Source: Shewanella holmiensis
GTDB taxonomy: Bacteria; Pseudomonadota; Gammaproteobacteria; Enterobacterales; Shewanellaceae
DNA: 64,000 nt
Assembly (NCBI RefSeq): GCF_025370255.1
Contig: NZ_JAMTCD010000005.1
Coordinates: 1-64,000 of the forward strand
Direction of reading: 5' to 3'
The notes beneath the pieces are model-generated. The model made no database searches. It had not been told where the DNA came from and was given only the letters and a program-made list of their open reading frames with translations. The position numbers were made by a program, and so were the translations under genes. Of the stretch, positions 27,378 to 37,023 are shown one piece after another (the stretch's first letter is position 1; each line of letters starts with the position of its first letter).

Positions 27378-27971
27378 TTACTCATGCCCCCACGGCGTTG
27401 GCGGTAATGCGACGGGTTTAGTTAAGTCAAAGTCGACTCTGAAATCGCGTGATTCGCGCGTCAGGCGATAGGTAAACGTATTCGGCTCAATATACATGTG
27501 CCATACATTGGTGACTGACTGGTCTAAGCCATTCTCTTTGAAGTTAGCAATCGACTCAGCATCAACCGGAAACGACTGTTGGGTAACAGTACCGGAATCT
27601 GCAGTATCACCACCGTACATAGTGACTTTATCTTCTGTGCCATCTTGATGGCGATGATCATGCTTTAAACGTAAACCGTTATCCGTTTTGGTGATCACCC
27701 AAGTACGCGAGTGATCATCGCCCACATGAAAAGGCACTTTTAATTCGGTGTCACTACACTCACGAACGTGCATCACCAATTTTTTGCCGCTAAAACCATC
27801 ATCAGCACTGCTACCTGCGGTAACAACGCCTTCATATGCTTTGCCACAGTGGGCGGATAAAGCATCAAAATATTGATTTTGAATATCATCTGCCGCAAGG
27901 CTTGAAAAAGACAACAATGAGCTGGCGAGTATTGATACTGATATGGCGGTGTTGATAGGAGTTATTGTCAT
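27378..27971 (-). CDS. Secreted protein of unknown function
   Basis: About 197 residues from the ATG at 27971, with a signal peptide ending near SLA-ADD (about residue 26). The mature part contains two cysteines (HCGKAYEG and VRECSD) that could form a disulfide, a HDHRHQDGTED acidic/His-rich stretch, and a conserved-looking end RESRDFRVDFDLTKP. I do not recognise a family. A longer frame to 28103 exists, but the signal peptide supports the internal start. The last codons are the target-like match of the repeat unit annotated next to it. It lies downstream of ygiQ in the same orientation, with about 175 bases between them. Confidence 0.65.
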   Translation of the reverse strand: MTITPINTAISVSILASSLLSFSSLAADDIQNQYFDALSAHCGKAYEGVVTAGSSADDGFSGKKLVMHVRECSDTELKVPFHVGDDHSRTWVITKTDNGLRLKHDHRHQDGTEDKVTMYGGDTADSGTVTQQSFPVDAESIANFKENGLDQSVTNVWHMYIEPNTFTYRLTRESRDFRVDFDLTKPVALPPTPWGHE

Positions 27972-28146
27972 TATTATGCCTATTAATATGGATAAGAATG
28001 GCAACCATAGCAGTTTTTTTTGAATTGAACCTGAATAAGTGCTGCCAAACAAAGCTGCTTCATTAGGATGAGGCCAACATACAAGTAATAAAAAGCCGTG
28101 CACTTAACGGCACGGCTTTAATGGTCCAAACACTTAACGTGATAGC

Positions 28147-30477
28147 TTAGCGCTTATGCTTTGACGGTGTCGCCCAGCCATTTGTTTTGCCTGAACCACT
28201 TTTATTGCTTGCCGGTTTACGAGACGGCTTGCTCTGATTCTGACTTGCGTTAGCCTGAGACGTCGCTTTTGGCTTAGAAGACGCTTTGGCGTTGGTTTTT
28301 CCCGCTGCGTTATCGTCACCACCTTTACGGTCATCAAATTGATTTGACGAAAATCGTGTCATCGCTTTTTGACCTGTTTGCTTATTCGCTGCAGCCTTTG
28401 GTTTTTGTCCCCATTTAGGGCGATTTTGTTCATTACGCGTTTCTGGCGGCACTAAACAATGCGGACTATTGCCGATGAGTGACTCTTTACCCATTGCAAT
28501 TAACGCCTCACGGATCATCGGCCAACCTGCTGGATCGTGATAACGTAACAAGAATTTATGCAATTTACGTTGGCGACCTTTTTTAGGCACACTGACTTGC
28601 TCACTGGTGTGTTTCACGTTTTTAAGTGAATTCAGCTCAGTGTGATAAATCGTGGTCGCGTTTGCCATGGGTGATGGATAAAAGTTTTGCACCTGATCTA
28701 ATTTGAATTTTTGCCCTTTAAGCCATAATGCCAAATTGACCATATCTTCGTCGGTGGTACCTGGATGCGCCGAGATAAAATACGGAATTAAAAATTGCTC
28801 TTTACCGGCTTCTTTAGAGAACTTATCAAACAACTCTTTAAACTTGTCGTAAGTGCCCATTCCCGGCTTCATCATTTTACTTAATGGGCCTTCTTCTGTA
28901 TGTTCTGGGGCAATTTTTAAATAGCCACCCACGTGATGCTTGGCCAATTCTCTGATGTAGTCTGGGTCTTCAATGGCTAAGTCATAACGCACACCCGAAG
29001 CGATAAGCACTTTTTTAATGCCCGGCACATCACGCGCGGCGCGATATAAATCAATGGTGTGTTTATGATCTGTGCCTAAATGGCCACAAATAGAAGGATA
29101 CACACAAGATAAACGTCGGCAGGTTGTTTCTGCTTTTACGCTGGTACAGCCTAAACGGTACATGTTGGCTGTTGGGCCACCAAGATCAGAGATCACCCCA
29201 GTAAATCCAGGGACTTTGTCTTGAATGTCTTTAATTTCTTTAATAATTGATTCTTGTGAACGACTTTGAATAATCCGCCCTTCGTGCTCTGTAATCGAAC
29301 AGAACGAACAACCACCAAAACAGCCTCGCATGATGTTAATCGAAGTTTTGATCATGTCATACGCGGGGATTTTTTCTTTGCCATAGACCGGATGCGGCAC
29401 TCGCTGATACGGCAAGTCAAAAACGGCGTCCATTTCGTCGGTATTTAATGGCCATGCCGGCGGATTAACCCACACCCCGCGGTTAGCGTCATGGGGCTGA
29501 AATAATGCTCTGGCACAACCTGGGTTTTGCTCTTGATGCAAAATACGTGAGGCATGGGCATATAGATATTTATCACCGGCGACTTTGTCGTAAGCAGGTA
29601 ATAACACGTAGGTTTTTTCCCACGGCTTAGGGCGTGGTGGCTGAATGCTGATTGCTTTGGGCGCATCGTTATCAAAAATTTTCTTGTCGCTTGGGCCAGA
29701 TAATTTTTCACAACCAACATCATCTGCGCCATAGGGATTAGGAATGGGGTCAATTTTATGCAGCTGATCTATTTTACGCGAGTCCATACCACGCCAACCT
29801 GGCATAGCCTCTTTGCGCATGACGGCGGTACCGCGAACATCGTCAATGTCACTAATGGCTTCACCACTTGCGATGCGGCGAGCAACTTCCATTAACGGAC
29901 GCTCAGCGTTGCCGTAAACTAAAATATCGGCTTTGGCATCAAAAATAACACTGCGACGGACTTTATCTGACCAGTAATCATAGTGGGCAATACGGCGTAA
30001 GCTGGCTTCAATACCACCAATAACAACAGGCACATCTTTGAATGCTTCTTTACAGCGTTGAGTGTACACAGTGACCGCTCTGTCTGGGCGCTTACCGCCA
30101 ATATCACCAGCAGTGTATGCATCATCATGGCGTAATTTACGGTCAGCGGTATAACGATTGATCATCGAATCCATGTTGCCAGCTGTCACACCGAAAAAGA
30201 GATTGGGCCTACCCAATTGCATAAAATCTTCTTTGCTTGACCAATCTGGCTGAGAAATAATCCCAACACGATAACCCTGAGCTTCTAACATGCGCCCAAT
30301 AACGGCCATACCAAAACTGGGGTGATCCACATATGCATCACCCGTTACAATAATAATGTCGCAACTATCCCATCCCAGCTTGTTCATTTCTTTACGAGAC
30401 ATAGGCAGAAATGGTGCCGTGCCAAAGCTTTCGGCCCAAAACTTGGGATAACTAAATAATGTCGACTCAACTTGCAT
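28147..30477 (-). CDS. ygiQ: YgiQ-family radical SAM protein
   Basis: The 776-residue protein has the YgiQ N-terminal domain (around PLSRKEM-like [16 protein letters not shown]) with a cobalamin-binding-like fold. The radical SAM CxxxCxxC motif is at Cys386, Cys390 and Cys393 (GCFGGCSFC). A long C-terminal half carries [12 protein letters not shown] and QVQNFYPSP segments. The last 80 residues are a low-complexity Lys/Ser/Asn-rich tail, longer than needed for the enzyme core and common in this family. The chemistry is unknown; it is a 4Fe-4S SAM enzyme by motif. The start ATG at 30477 begins the conserved N-terminus. It appears monocistronic. Confidence 0.92.
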   Translation of the reverse strand: MQVESTLFSYPKFWAESFGTAPFLPMSRKEMNKLGWDSCDIIIVTGDAYVDHPSFGMAVIGRMLEAQGYRVGIISQPDWSSKEDFMQLGRPNLFFGVTAGNMDSMINRYTADRKLRHDDAYTAGDIGGKRPDRAVTVYTQRCKEAFKDVPVVIGGIEASLRRIAHYDYWSDKVRRSVIFDAKADILVYGNAERPLMEVARRIASGEAISDIDDVRGTAVMRKEAMPGWRGMDSRKIDQLHKIDPIPNPYGADDVGCEKLSGPSDKKIFDNDAPKAISIQPPRPKPWEKTYVLLPAYDKVAGDKYLYAHASRILHQEQNPGCARALFQPHDANRGVWVNPPAWPLNTDEMDAVFDLPYQRVPHPVYGKEKIPAYDMIKTSINIMRGCFGGCSFCSITEHEGRIIQSRSQESIIKEIKDIQDKVPGFTGVISDLGGPTANMYRLGCTSVKAETTCRRLSCVYPSICGHLGTDHKHTIDLYRAARDVPGIKKVLIASGVRYDLAIEDPDYIRELAKHHVGGYLKIAPEHTEEGPLSKMMKPGMGTYDKFKELFDKFSKEAGKEQFLIPYFISAHPGTTDEDMVNLALWLKGQKFKLDQVQNFYPSPMANATTIYHTELNSLKNVKHTSEQVSVPKKGRQRKLHKFLLRYHDPAGWPMIREALIAMGKESLIGNSPHCLVPPETRNEQNRPKWGQKPKAAANKQTGQKAMTRFSSNQFDDRKGGDDNAAGKTNAKASSKPKATSQANASQNQSKPSRKPASNKSGSGKTNGWATPSKHKR

Positions 30478-31034
30478 GTGTATGACCTAAAAAATTGAAA
30501 AATACGCCAATATAAGCGGACGCGGAGTATATCAGTTGGTAAGGGGTAAGTGTGACTAAAAAAGCAGCAGATGTGAAATATTTTTGCGTCTTTAGTATCG
30601 ATAAAACCCTTATAAAATAAGTGGAAATAACAAAGTTCCACTTTTTTATGTAGTTAGAGCTTATTGGAGGTGGCTAAGCTTTGCAGGTTGAATTTCAATT
30701 GAGTTAAAACATGTTAATTGAGGAAAATGAATTAATACCAAGTCCTCTAAACTAAAGCCATTCAACAAGAATACAGCATGAGCCGAACGCTTAGGATAGC
30801 TATTTTCTGCTATGCGCAACTACCACATGTTGTGATGTTACATAAATTCGCGCTAACACAGTGACGAGAGTGCCGTAACAAAAGGTCAACTAAGCCATTT
30901 GGGCTGGTTTCAGAATCAGCTTTTAAAATAGTAAACCACCCTATCTTGCTTATGCTGCAGGCTTATATCAACAAAAAACGCTTACCTACAGCACATGTTG
31001 ACCACGAAAATCGGCGATACAGCCACTATTTATG
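30478..31034. other. Intergenic region with one hairpin
   Basis: About 560 bases between ygiQ and the MAPEG gene. Apart from a hairpin at 30619-30647 I see no gene, array or long repeat. Confidence 0.4.
30619..30647 (+). terminator. Terminator-like hairpin
   Basis: Stem AAGTGGAA / TTCCACTT with a nine-base loop and a T-run on the plus strand. There is no plus-strand gene immediately upstream, so it may act on antisense transcription, or on the minus strand, where the tail is also T-rich. Confidence 0.5.
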
Positions 31035-31430
31035 CTAAAAACCTAAAAAGAAACCTATATTGCTTACTGCTAGGCTTAATAGAATAATCCAGGTTAATAA
31101 CACCCCCCAAAAACGTCCCCAGTGATATCCACCTTTACCTTGAGTTAACCCAATAGCATGAATTAGCCGTGCGAACACCCAAAGAGAGCCAAAACAATGC
31201 AACAGATATTCGGGCATATTATGGGTTTCAGCTACGGCAAGTAGGATTAATACAATAGGCGCATTTTCAACTAAATTACCGTGCACTCTGACCGCTAGAG
31301 CTAAATCTTTATTATCGCCATTGCCAATCCCGACCGCATTTAAGCGTCGAAACTTAACGACTCTGTAGGCAAGTGCAATGATCAATAATGCTGTTAAGCT
31401 GGCGTATAAACCTGTGATGAATAATGTCAT
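31035..31430 (-). CDS. MAPEG-family membrane protein
   Basis: A 131-residue protein with four predicted helices. The signature R-x2-G-N-x2-E-x2-P appears as RVHGNLVENAPIV near residues 48-60, which in MAPEG proteins contributes to glutathione or lipid substrate binding. It resembles the bacterial YecN-type subgroup. The family includes membrane glutathione transferases; activity in bacteria is mostly untested. It stands alone in its orientation. Confidence 0.85.
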   Translation of the reverse strand: MTLFITGLYASLTALLIIALAYRVVKFRRLNAVGIGNGDNKDLALAVRVHGNLVENAPIVLILLAVAETHNMPEYLLHCFGSLWVFARLIHAIGLTQGKGGYHWGRFWGVLLTWIILLSLAVSNIGFFLGF

Positions 31431-31745
31431 GTGTGATCCTTAATATTATTGTCACATCATGATAACGATATATGCATACACTATTCTAGTGGAATAAATC
31501 TGATGTTAACCGACTCTTGCACTGACTATATTTATTTACTACCACGACGGCTGTCTGTTTTAACGTTCAGCAAAGCTGAGACTGAAATAAAGTCGTTAAC
31601 CATACAGCCGGAACTAAAAATGAAAGCGCTCACAAATAAGCAACTAGCCAAGCAAAAGGTAAATACTTTATCGATTAATCGTTAAGGATCAGTTACTATT
31701 CGCTGCATTATTAACCCACCCAAAATTAAGAGTGACTGACGACCA
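31431..31745. other. Intergenic region between divergent MAPEG and ThrE-like genes
   Basis: About 315 bases. A 78-codon plus-strand frame (31449-31685) starts with TTG without a ribosome binding site and has no family resemblance, so I do not call it. The promoters of both flanking genes should lie here. Confidence 0.4.
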
Positions 31746-32966
31746 GTGGATAATCAAGACTTTATCGAAAAGCGTAGATTTATCATAAAATTAGGTAAAG
31801 CTTTACATAAGTTTGGTACGCCAGCTTATCGCCTTGAATCGCATTTACAAACTGTGTCTCACACCTTAGGTATCGAGGGTTACTTCCTGATATCGCCCAC
31901 CTCGATGACGTTTGTTTTACAACATGACACCGAACAAGAATATAACCATGTGGCAAGGGTTAAACCCGGCGATTTAGATTTAGGCTCATTAGCGCGCACT
32001 TTTGAGCTCGTCGAAGAGCTCAGCTCAGGCCAGCGGACCCTACAGGAAGCGCTCGATAGATTAGAAGAAATTGCCAACAAACCTAACCCTTACGGTCATA
32101 AATTAACTTTATTAGCTTTTGGAAGTAGTGCAGGTGCTTTCGCAATGTTAATGGGCACGGGTTGGCATGATGTTTTTTGGTCTGCCATGTTAGGCTTAAT
32201 TGTTTATGGTTTGGTGTTTTGGGCTGAACATTCAAAACGAGTCGCAGAAATGCTAGAACCCTTGGCCGCTGTCGTTGTGGCTATTTTAGCTTGTGCTATT
32301 GCCCAATTTGATGCCAGCATCAATCTGCCTGTCACCATTTTATCAGGCATTATTATCTTCATTCCCGGTCTGGCACTGACACTCGGGCTAGCAGAATTAG
32401 CCGCGCGGGACTTGATATCAGGTACAGCTAGAATTATGGATGCGGTAATGCAGTTATTTAAACTGTATTTTGGCGCTGTACTTGGCATGACCATAGGTAA
32501 AGCCATTTTTGGTGACGCGATTTATATCGAGCCCGAACCGTTACCTAGATGGGCGATTTGGTCTGCTGTCCCCATGTTGTCTATGTCATTAGTGATCATC
32601 TTCAAAGCACGATTAAAAGATTCGCCATGGGGAGTATTTGCCGGTATTGTGGCGTTTTTCTCAGCTATGTTAGGTGGCATTTATTTAGGCGAATCTATCG
32701 GTATTTTTGTGGGAGCACTGGCTGTAGGAATTTACTCCAATTTATATGCCCGCTGGATGAAAGCACCCGTATCTATTGCTTTGTTGCAAGGGATTGTCAT
32801 TTTAGTACCCGGCAGCAAAACCTATATAGGGCTTAATGCTCTGATATCGGGAGAGACCATGTTGAATCAAGCTCATCTAGGCTCGCAAATATTTTTAATA
32901 TTCATGTCACTGATTGCAGGATTAATTTTTGCCAACGTAGTGGTACCGCCTCGACGTTCGTTATAA
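31746..32966 (+). CDS. ThrE-family threonine/serine exporter (fused form)
   Basis: A 406-residue protein. A cytoplasmic N-terminal part (about 1-115, with a conserved GKALHKFGTPAYRLE start) is followed by about ten membrane helices in two halves, corresponding to the ThrE N- and C-terminal domains (YjjP-like plus YjjB-like in enterobacteria). Segments such as IPGLALTLGLAELAARDLISGTAR and GIVILVPGSKTYIGLNA are typical. It probably exports small amino acids using the proton gradient. The start is a GTG at 31746 with only a weak ribosome site; the conserved N-terminus begins here. A hairpin follows the gene. Confidence 0.85.
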   Translation: MDNQDFIEKRRFIIKLGKALHKFGTPAYRLESHLQTVSHTLGIEGYFLISPTSMTFVLQHDTEQEYNHVARVKPGDLDLGSLARTFELVEELSSGQRTLQEALDRLEEIANKPNPYGHKLTLLAFGSSAGAFAMLMGTGWHDVFWSAMLGLIVYGLVFWAEHSKRVAEMLEPLAAVVVAILACAIAQFDASINLPVTILSGIIIFIPGLALTLGLAELAARDLISGTARIMDAVMQLFKLYFGAVLGMTIGKAIFGDAIYIEPEPLPRWAIWSAVPMLSMSLVIIFKARLKDSPWGVFAGIVAFFSAMLGGIYLGESIGIFVGALAVGIYSNLYARWMKAPVSIALLQGIVILVPGSKTYIGLNALISGETMLNQAHLGSQIFLIFMSLIAGLIFANVVVPPRRSL

Positions 32967-32989
32967 TGTTGTCTAAATACCTCATGTTT

Positions 32990-33012
32990 AAGGCAGCAGA
33001 CAATGCTGCCTT
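32990..33012 (+). terminator. Hairpin terminator after the ThrE-like gene
   Basis: Stem AAGGCAGCA / TGCTGCCTT with a five-base loop, followed by a short mixed T-rich tail. The T-run is weak. Confidence 0.6.
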
Positions 33013-33206
33013 AATCCTTTACCGCAAGATAAAATCAGCTAAAACTGATCTCCAGCAACACATCAAAAAGCAATACAGATAAAAACGTTTAAACACTTGA
33101 CTATAAAACGATTCAGGTGTGTTATTACTTCTACGAATTAACAGAAATATTACAACATTTTTTTATTTCTATCGTACCCAAATAATAAGAATGATAAGGA
33201 TCACCT

Positions 33207-34880
33207 ATGACCAAAGTTTGTTGTACAGCACTTAGTGTCGCCTTATTATTAATCCCATTATCGGTATCAGCTACTGTTTCAAACACTGTCGATTCATCAC
33301 AAATTAAAGACGATACAGACACCACAAAAGCTGCGGGTTCAGATGCCCCTTCAAGGGTAAAAGTCAGTAAAATTGTCATTCAAAGTCACCCTATTTTCGA
33401 TGAGTCGGACCCTGAATCATTCTTTATTCATCGCTGGGCAAACTACCTGCACATTAATACTACCGATGCCACTATTATAGATAATTTAAGCTTTGAGGTG
33501 GGTGAGGAGGTTTCTCAACGAGATTTAGAAGAAGCCCAGCGTTTATTGCGTTCAGAATCCTATATCCGTGATGCAAAAATTACTGTCGCACAAAAAGCTC
33601 CAGATGCCGATGCCGAAACAGACCAAACTATTTTAGTAGAAACATGGGACAACTGGTCGCTGTTACCTACTGTCAGCTTGAGTTCAAGTGGCGGTAACAC
33701 TAAGTACTCGTTTGGTGTAAAAGAGGATAACTTACTGGGCTTGGGGATCAACACCCGTATAAAATACCAATCCGATGAAGATAGAACCGGCTATAAATTT
33801 GCTTTTAGCGCACCAGTTAAAGTGATCAAACATGCTTATGTTGCCGCAGATTTTTATGATAATAGTGATGGGCAAGCCACTTCATTGGCTTTTTATAAAC
33901 CCTTTTATGCCCTAAACACCCAAAATATGTATGTGGCGGCATGGTCAAATGATAAACGTATTGATACTTTAAGACAAAATGGTATCGACGTTAATGAGTT
34001 TGAGCATAACTTAAATTACGCCACATTAGGTTATGGCTGGTTATTGAGTAAAGAGGCCGATGAATTAACACGCTTTACTTTTGGTATTACTCAAGATAAG
34101 CATCAATTTGAAAATATTGAAACTTACCCGCAAACTGACTTACCTTTTGACCGTGACTTTATCTATCCTTGGGCAGGATTTGAATATTTACAAGAAGATT
34201 TTACCGTTTTGAATAACATTCATTTAATCGGTAATAATGAAGACTTTAATTTAGGTTGGCACCATACAATTAAGCTTGGCTTAGAAACTAACGATATTGC
34301 TGATGGTTCAAACCTAGGTTACCACCTTAATGTGTTAAGTAGCCGTGGATGGCAGTCCGATGCACATCTTTTTTTACTTAAGCTAACCGGTGAAGCGGAT
34401 ATCGCTACCAGCCAAGCTGATTTTTATAATGTTTCGCTAGCCTCTGAATACTTTTATAACATCACTGACAAATGGACTGCTTTTGCGAAGGCAAGCATTG
34501 CTTCGTCAAATAATAACTATCTTGATCGCACCTTCGCCTTAGGTGATGAAACAGGTATTCGTGGTTATCCAAATGACTATCAACATGGCGATAATCAATG
34601 GACATTTACCGCAGAATTAAGAAACTATCCCAATATCAATTTATATCAATTAGCTGATTTAGGCTGGGCACTTTTTTCCGATGTCGGCCAAGCATTTGGT
34701 GGCACAGATGAGTTTAATGAAACTAACAATCCTATAGGTAGCATAGGCATTGGTGCGCGAATTTACTCATCTAAATCTAGCTACGGCAATATAGCTCATA
34801 TTGATATCGCCAAGCCCTTCACCTCAGGCCAAGATGTTAATGACTGGGAATTTAGATTCCAGATTAAAGACCACTTCTAA
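33207..34880 (+). CDS. Omp85-superfamily outer-membrane protein with a single POTRA-like domain
   Basis: The 557-residue precursor has a signal peptide (1 to about 22). A POTRA-like domain follows at about 50-130 (VSKIVIQSHPIFDE, then LEEAQRLLRSESYIRDAKITV). A beta-barrel of roughly 400 residues carries the Omp85 core motif as GIRGYP and ends in an aromatic residue (FRFQIKDHF). BamA and TamA have five and three POTRA domains; this one is much shorter, in the range of FhaC-like or patatin-associated D15 proteins. The partner is unknown, as no secreted substrate gene lies beside it. It is monocistronic with its own promoter region. Confidence 0.75.
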   Translation: MTKVCCTALSVALLLIPLSVSATVSNTVDSSQIKDDTDTTKAAGSDAPSRVKVSKIVIQSHPIFDESDPESFFIHRWANYLHINTTDATIIDNLSFEVGEEVSQRDLEEAQRLLRSESYIRDAKITVAQKAPDADAETDQTILVETWDNWSLLPTVSLSSSGGNTKYSFGVKEDNLLGLGINTRIKYQSDEDRTGYKFAFSAPVKVIKHAYVAADFYDNSDGQATSLAFYKPFYALNTQNMYVAAWSNDKRIDTLRQNGIDVNEFEHNLNYATLGYGWLLSKEADELTRFTFGITQDKHQFENIETYPQTDLPFDRDFIYPWAGFEYLQEDFTVLNNIHLIGNNEDFNLGWHHTIKLGLETNDIADGSNLGYHLNVLSSRGWQSDAHLFLLKLTGEADIATSQADFYNVSLASEYFYNITDKWTAFAKASIASSNNNYLDRTFALGDETGIRGYPNDYQHGDNQWTFTAELRNYPNINLYQLADLGWALFSDVGQAFGGTDEFNETNNPIGSIGIGARIYSSKSSYGNIAHIDIAKPFTSGQDVNDWEFRFQIKDHF

Positions 34881-35227
34881 CCCTTTGCCTTTGCCTTTGC
34901 AAAGGTACATGTGATGCTGCATTTTTCGCTTGATAGTCATCAACATCCGTACGCAACTGGTGCTTGTTAAACGATTCATTCCATAATATTAACCGCCCAA
35001 GCAGGAACTTTCCCTCTCCCATGCAAGCACACCACTGCTATGACAGCTATTTATTTATGCTAAGCAAAGGCTATCGAATATTGTTAAATTCTCGGAACCG
35101 GCAGTGACTCAATTGTCGCGGTAAGCGTTATAAAGGAAGGTTAATTAGCATCACTCAAAGAATGTTGAGCCGTAGAAGTAAGTTAAGGTTATAGGTTGCT
35201 AATGAATGTAAACTTCAATGCTAGTCA
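34881..35227. other. Intergenic region, nothing recognised
   Basis: About 350 bases between convergent genes. Right after the Omp85-like gene there is a short triple CCTTTG repeat running into the palindrome CCTTTGCAAAGG (34894-34905). No gene or clear terminator for the Omp85-like gene was seen. Confidence 0.4.
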
Positions 35228-35258
35228 AAAAAAGACCTTGCATAAGCAAGGCCTTTTA
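35228..35258 (-). terminator. Terminator of the cstA-like gene
   Basis: On the minus strand, a stem of AAGGCCTTGC with GCAAGGTCTT around TTAT is followed by seven T. It lies 15 bases past the stop codon. Confidence 0.88.
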
Positions 35259-35272
35259 TTGCCAGAACAGAC

Positions 35273-36739
35273 TTATGCTGCGACAGGCTTACGCTTTTGG
35301 TGCGCAATGATTAACGCAATCAATGACACCACACCGACAGCAATACCCACGGGCTGACTTAACTCCATAGGTAGACCTAAACCAATACCTGCCGTCATGA
35401 TATAAGACACGGTAATGCTTGTGCCGATAATCGCTGGAATGCTCACAATCCAATGGAATGTACCGCGATCAAATAGGTACTTAGTCGCTAACCACAACAC
35501 GCTGGTTGATAACAACATGTTAGAGAATGCGAAATAACGCCAGATTAAGGTGAAATCAATCTTAGTCATAAAATAAGCGATGGTTAAAATAGGCACTGCC
35601 AGTAATAAACGATTGCGCATACTTTGCGGAATGTTAAAGGCGTCAATAATGGTTAAACGTAATGAACGGAATGCCGTATCACCAGACGTGATGGGGAAAA
35701 TCGCCACAGCAATAATCGCCATAATGCCACCCATTACCCCTAAGTAGCTGGTTGCTACCTGGTTCACCACTAATCCTGGACCACCTTGATCAAGGATCTC
35801 TTTAAGTTCAACATATCCACCTGGGAACGCTGCAATACCGGCTGTAGCCCATACACACGCAACAATACCCTCAGACATCATCGCACCAAAGTAAACCGGA
35901 CGAACATACTTCTCGTTGGTTAAACAACGCGCCATAATCGGTGCTTGAGTCGAATGGAAACCACTGATTGCACCGCAGGTAATGGTAACAAACAGTAATG
36001 GCCACACAGGCAAGCCATTTGGGTTTGGCTCAAGTAAATCATTGTTGTAGTGGCTATGATCAAAATACGCTAAAAAGTCATCAGCCATCGGTAAATGTGG
36101 CGCGTTCATTAATAATGCCACCGCTAATGAAAGGGTCATGACTATCATTAACAAGCCAAATACTGGATATAATTTAGTGATGATTTTATCAATCGGTAGC
36201 ATGGTAGCTAGAAAGTAATATCCTAAAATCACCAACACCCAAAAGGTATTGCCGCTTAAGAATGTCCCTTCAAAATAGCTTAAATTACTTAATAAACCAG
36301 CTGGGCTCATAATGAATACAACACCCACAAAAAACAGTAGCATTGCAGTAAATACCAGCATCACGCCTTTAAAGAACACGTTAAAGTAATGCCCTGCAAT
36401 TTCAGGCAAACTTTTACCGTCTTCTTTAATGCTTAATACACCTGAGAAGTAATCATGAACCGCGCCGCCTAAGATGTTGCCAATCACAATCCACACTAGC
36501 GCGATTGGACCATATAAGGCCCCCAAAATAGGACCGAAAATTGGACCGACGCCGGCCACGTTTAAAAATTGAATTAAGTAAGCTTTAACAGGATGCACTT
36601 CAACATAATCAACGCCGTCGCTAAAACGAGTTTGTGGTGTTTTGGCTGTTGGGTCGATTCCGGCTTGGCGTTCTACAAAGGGGCTATAGAATTTATATGC
36701 AAGCACGAGCAATGCAATACATATGAAAAAGATCAGCAT
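35273..36739 (-). CDS. CstA-family carbon starvation / peptide or pyruvate transporter
   Basis: A 488-residue polytopic membrane protein with about 14 helices. Diagnostic CstA segments are FNVAGVGPIFGPILGALYGP near residue 60 (seen in part), GAVHDYFSG, SGFHSTQAPIMARC and FPITSGDTAFRSLRL. It corresponds to the short CstA form of about 480 residues, whereas E. coli CstA and BtsT have about 700; the C-terminal extension is absent. Relatives take up peptides or pyruvate under carbon limitation. The start at 36739 gives the expected first helix. A perfect inverted repeat lies about 80 bases upstream. Confidence 0.85.
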   Translation of the reverse strand: MLIFFICIALLVLAYKFYSPFVERQAGIDPTAKTPQTRFSDGVDYVEVHPVKAYLIQFLNVAGVGPIFGPILGALYGPIALVWIVIGNILGGAVHDYFSGVLSIKEDGKSLPEIAGHYFNVFFKGVMLVFTAMLLFFVGVVFIMSPAGLLSNLSYFEGTFLSGNTFWVLVILGYYFLATMLPIDKIITKLYPVFGLLMIVMTLSLAVALLMNAPHLPMADDFLAYFDHSHYNNDLLEPNPNGLPVWPLLFVTITCGAISGFHSTQAPIMARCLTNEKYVRPVYFGAMMSEGIVACVWATAGIAAFPGGYVELKEILDQGGPGLVVNQVATSYLGVMGGIMAIIAVAIFPITSGDTAFRSLRLTIIDAFNIPQSMRNRLLLAVPILTIAYFMTKIDFTLIWRYFAFSNMLLSTSVLWLATKYLFDRGTFHWIVSIPAIIGTSITVSYIMTAGIGLGLPMELSQPVGIAVGVVSLIALIIAHQKRKPVAA

Positions 36740-36815
36740 AGAGATTGTCCATTTAGGTAGGCAGTTATAGTACTGTGCAGTGTCAACGACTTACCCTGCT
36801 AGGTCAAGGTAGATA

Positions 36816-36830
36816 ACCTTATACTAAGGT
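36816..36830. promoter_or_regulatory. Inverted repeat upstream of the cstA-like gene
   Basis: ACCTTA-TAC-TAAGGT, a perfect 6-bp dyad with a 3-base centre, lies 77 bases upstream of the start codon. It overlaps a TATAAG-like element on the minus strand, so it may be an operator or coincidence. Confidence 0.3.
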
Positions 36831-37023
36831 CTAATATAGGGGTGCTAGGTTCACATTTCCCCACTTAACCTTGCCGATTTATTGACCAGGCATATTGTTT
36901 CCTCATTGCAAGTGACTGTTAGTACCATTGTCCTAAAAATGAAGTGCCACAGCCCTAAAAATGGCGGCCCCGGCCAATCATCTCATAGCAGCGTTGGAGT
37001 GTGGTGCAACAAAAATGGCCCAT

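Noticed and set aside
27286..27471. 61-codon plus-strand frame with two similar STRKTQDSRF/STLKSRDSRV segments
   Set aside because: The internal similarity is the same repeat seen in DNA (spacer and gene tail); the frame has no ribosome site and is antisense to the secreted-protein gene.
31449..31685. 78-codon plus-strand frame between the MAPEG and ThrE-like genes
   Set aside because: Starts with TTG without a ribosome site, lies over the divergent promoter region, and has no recognisable motif.
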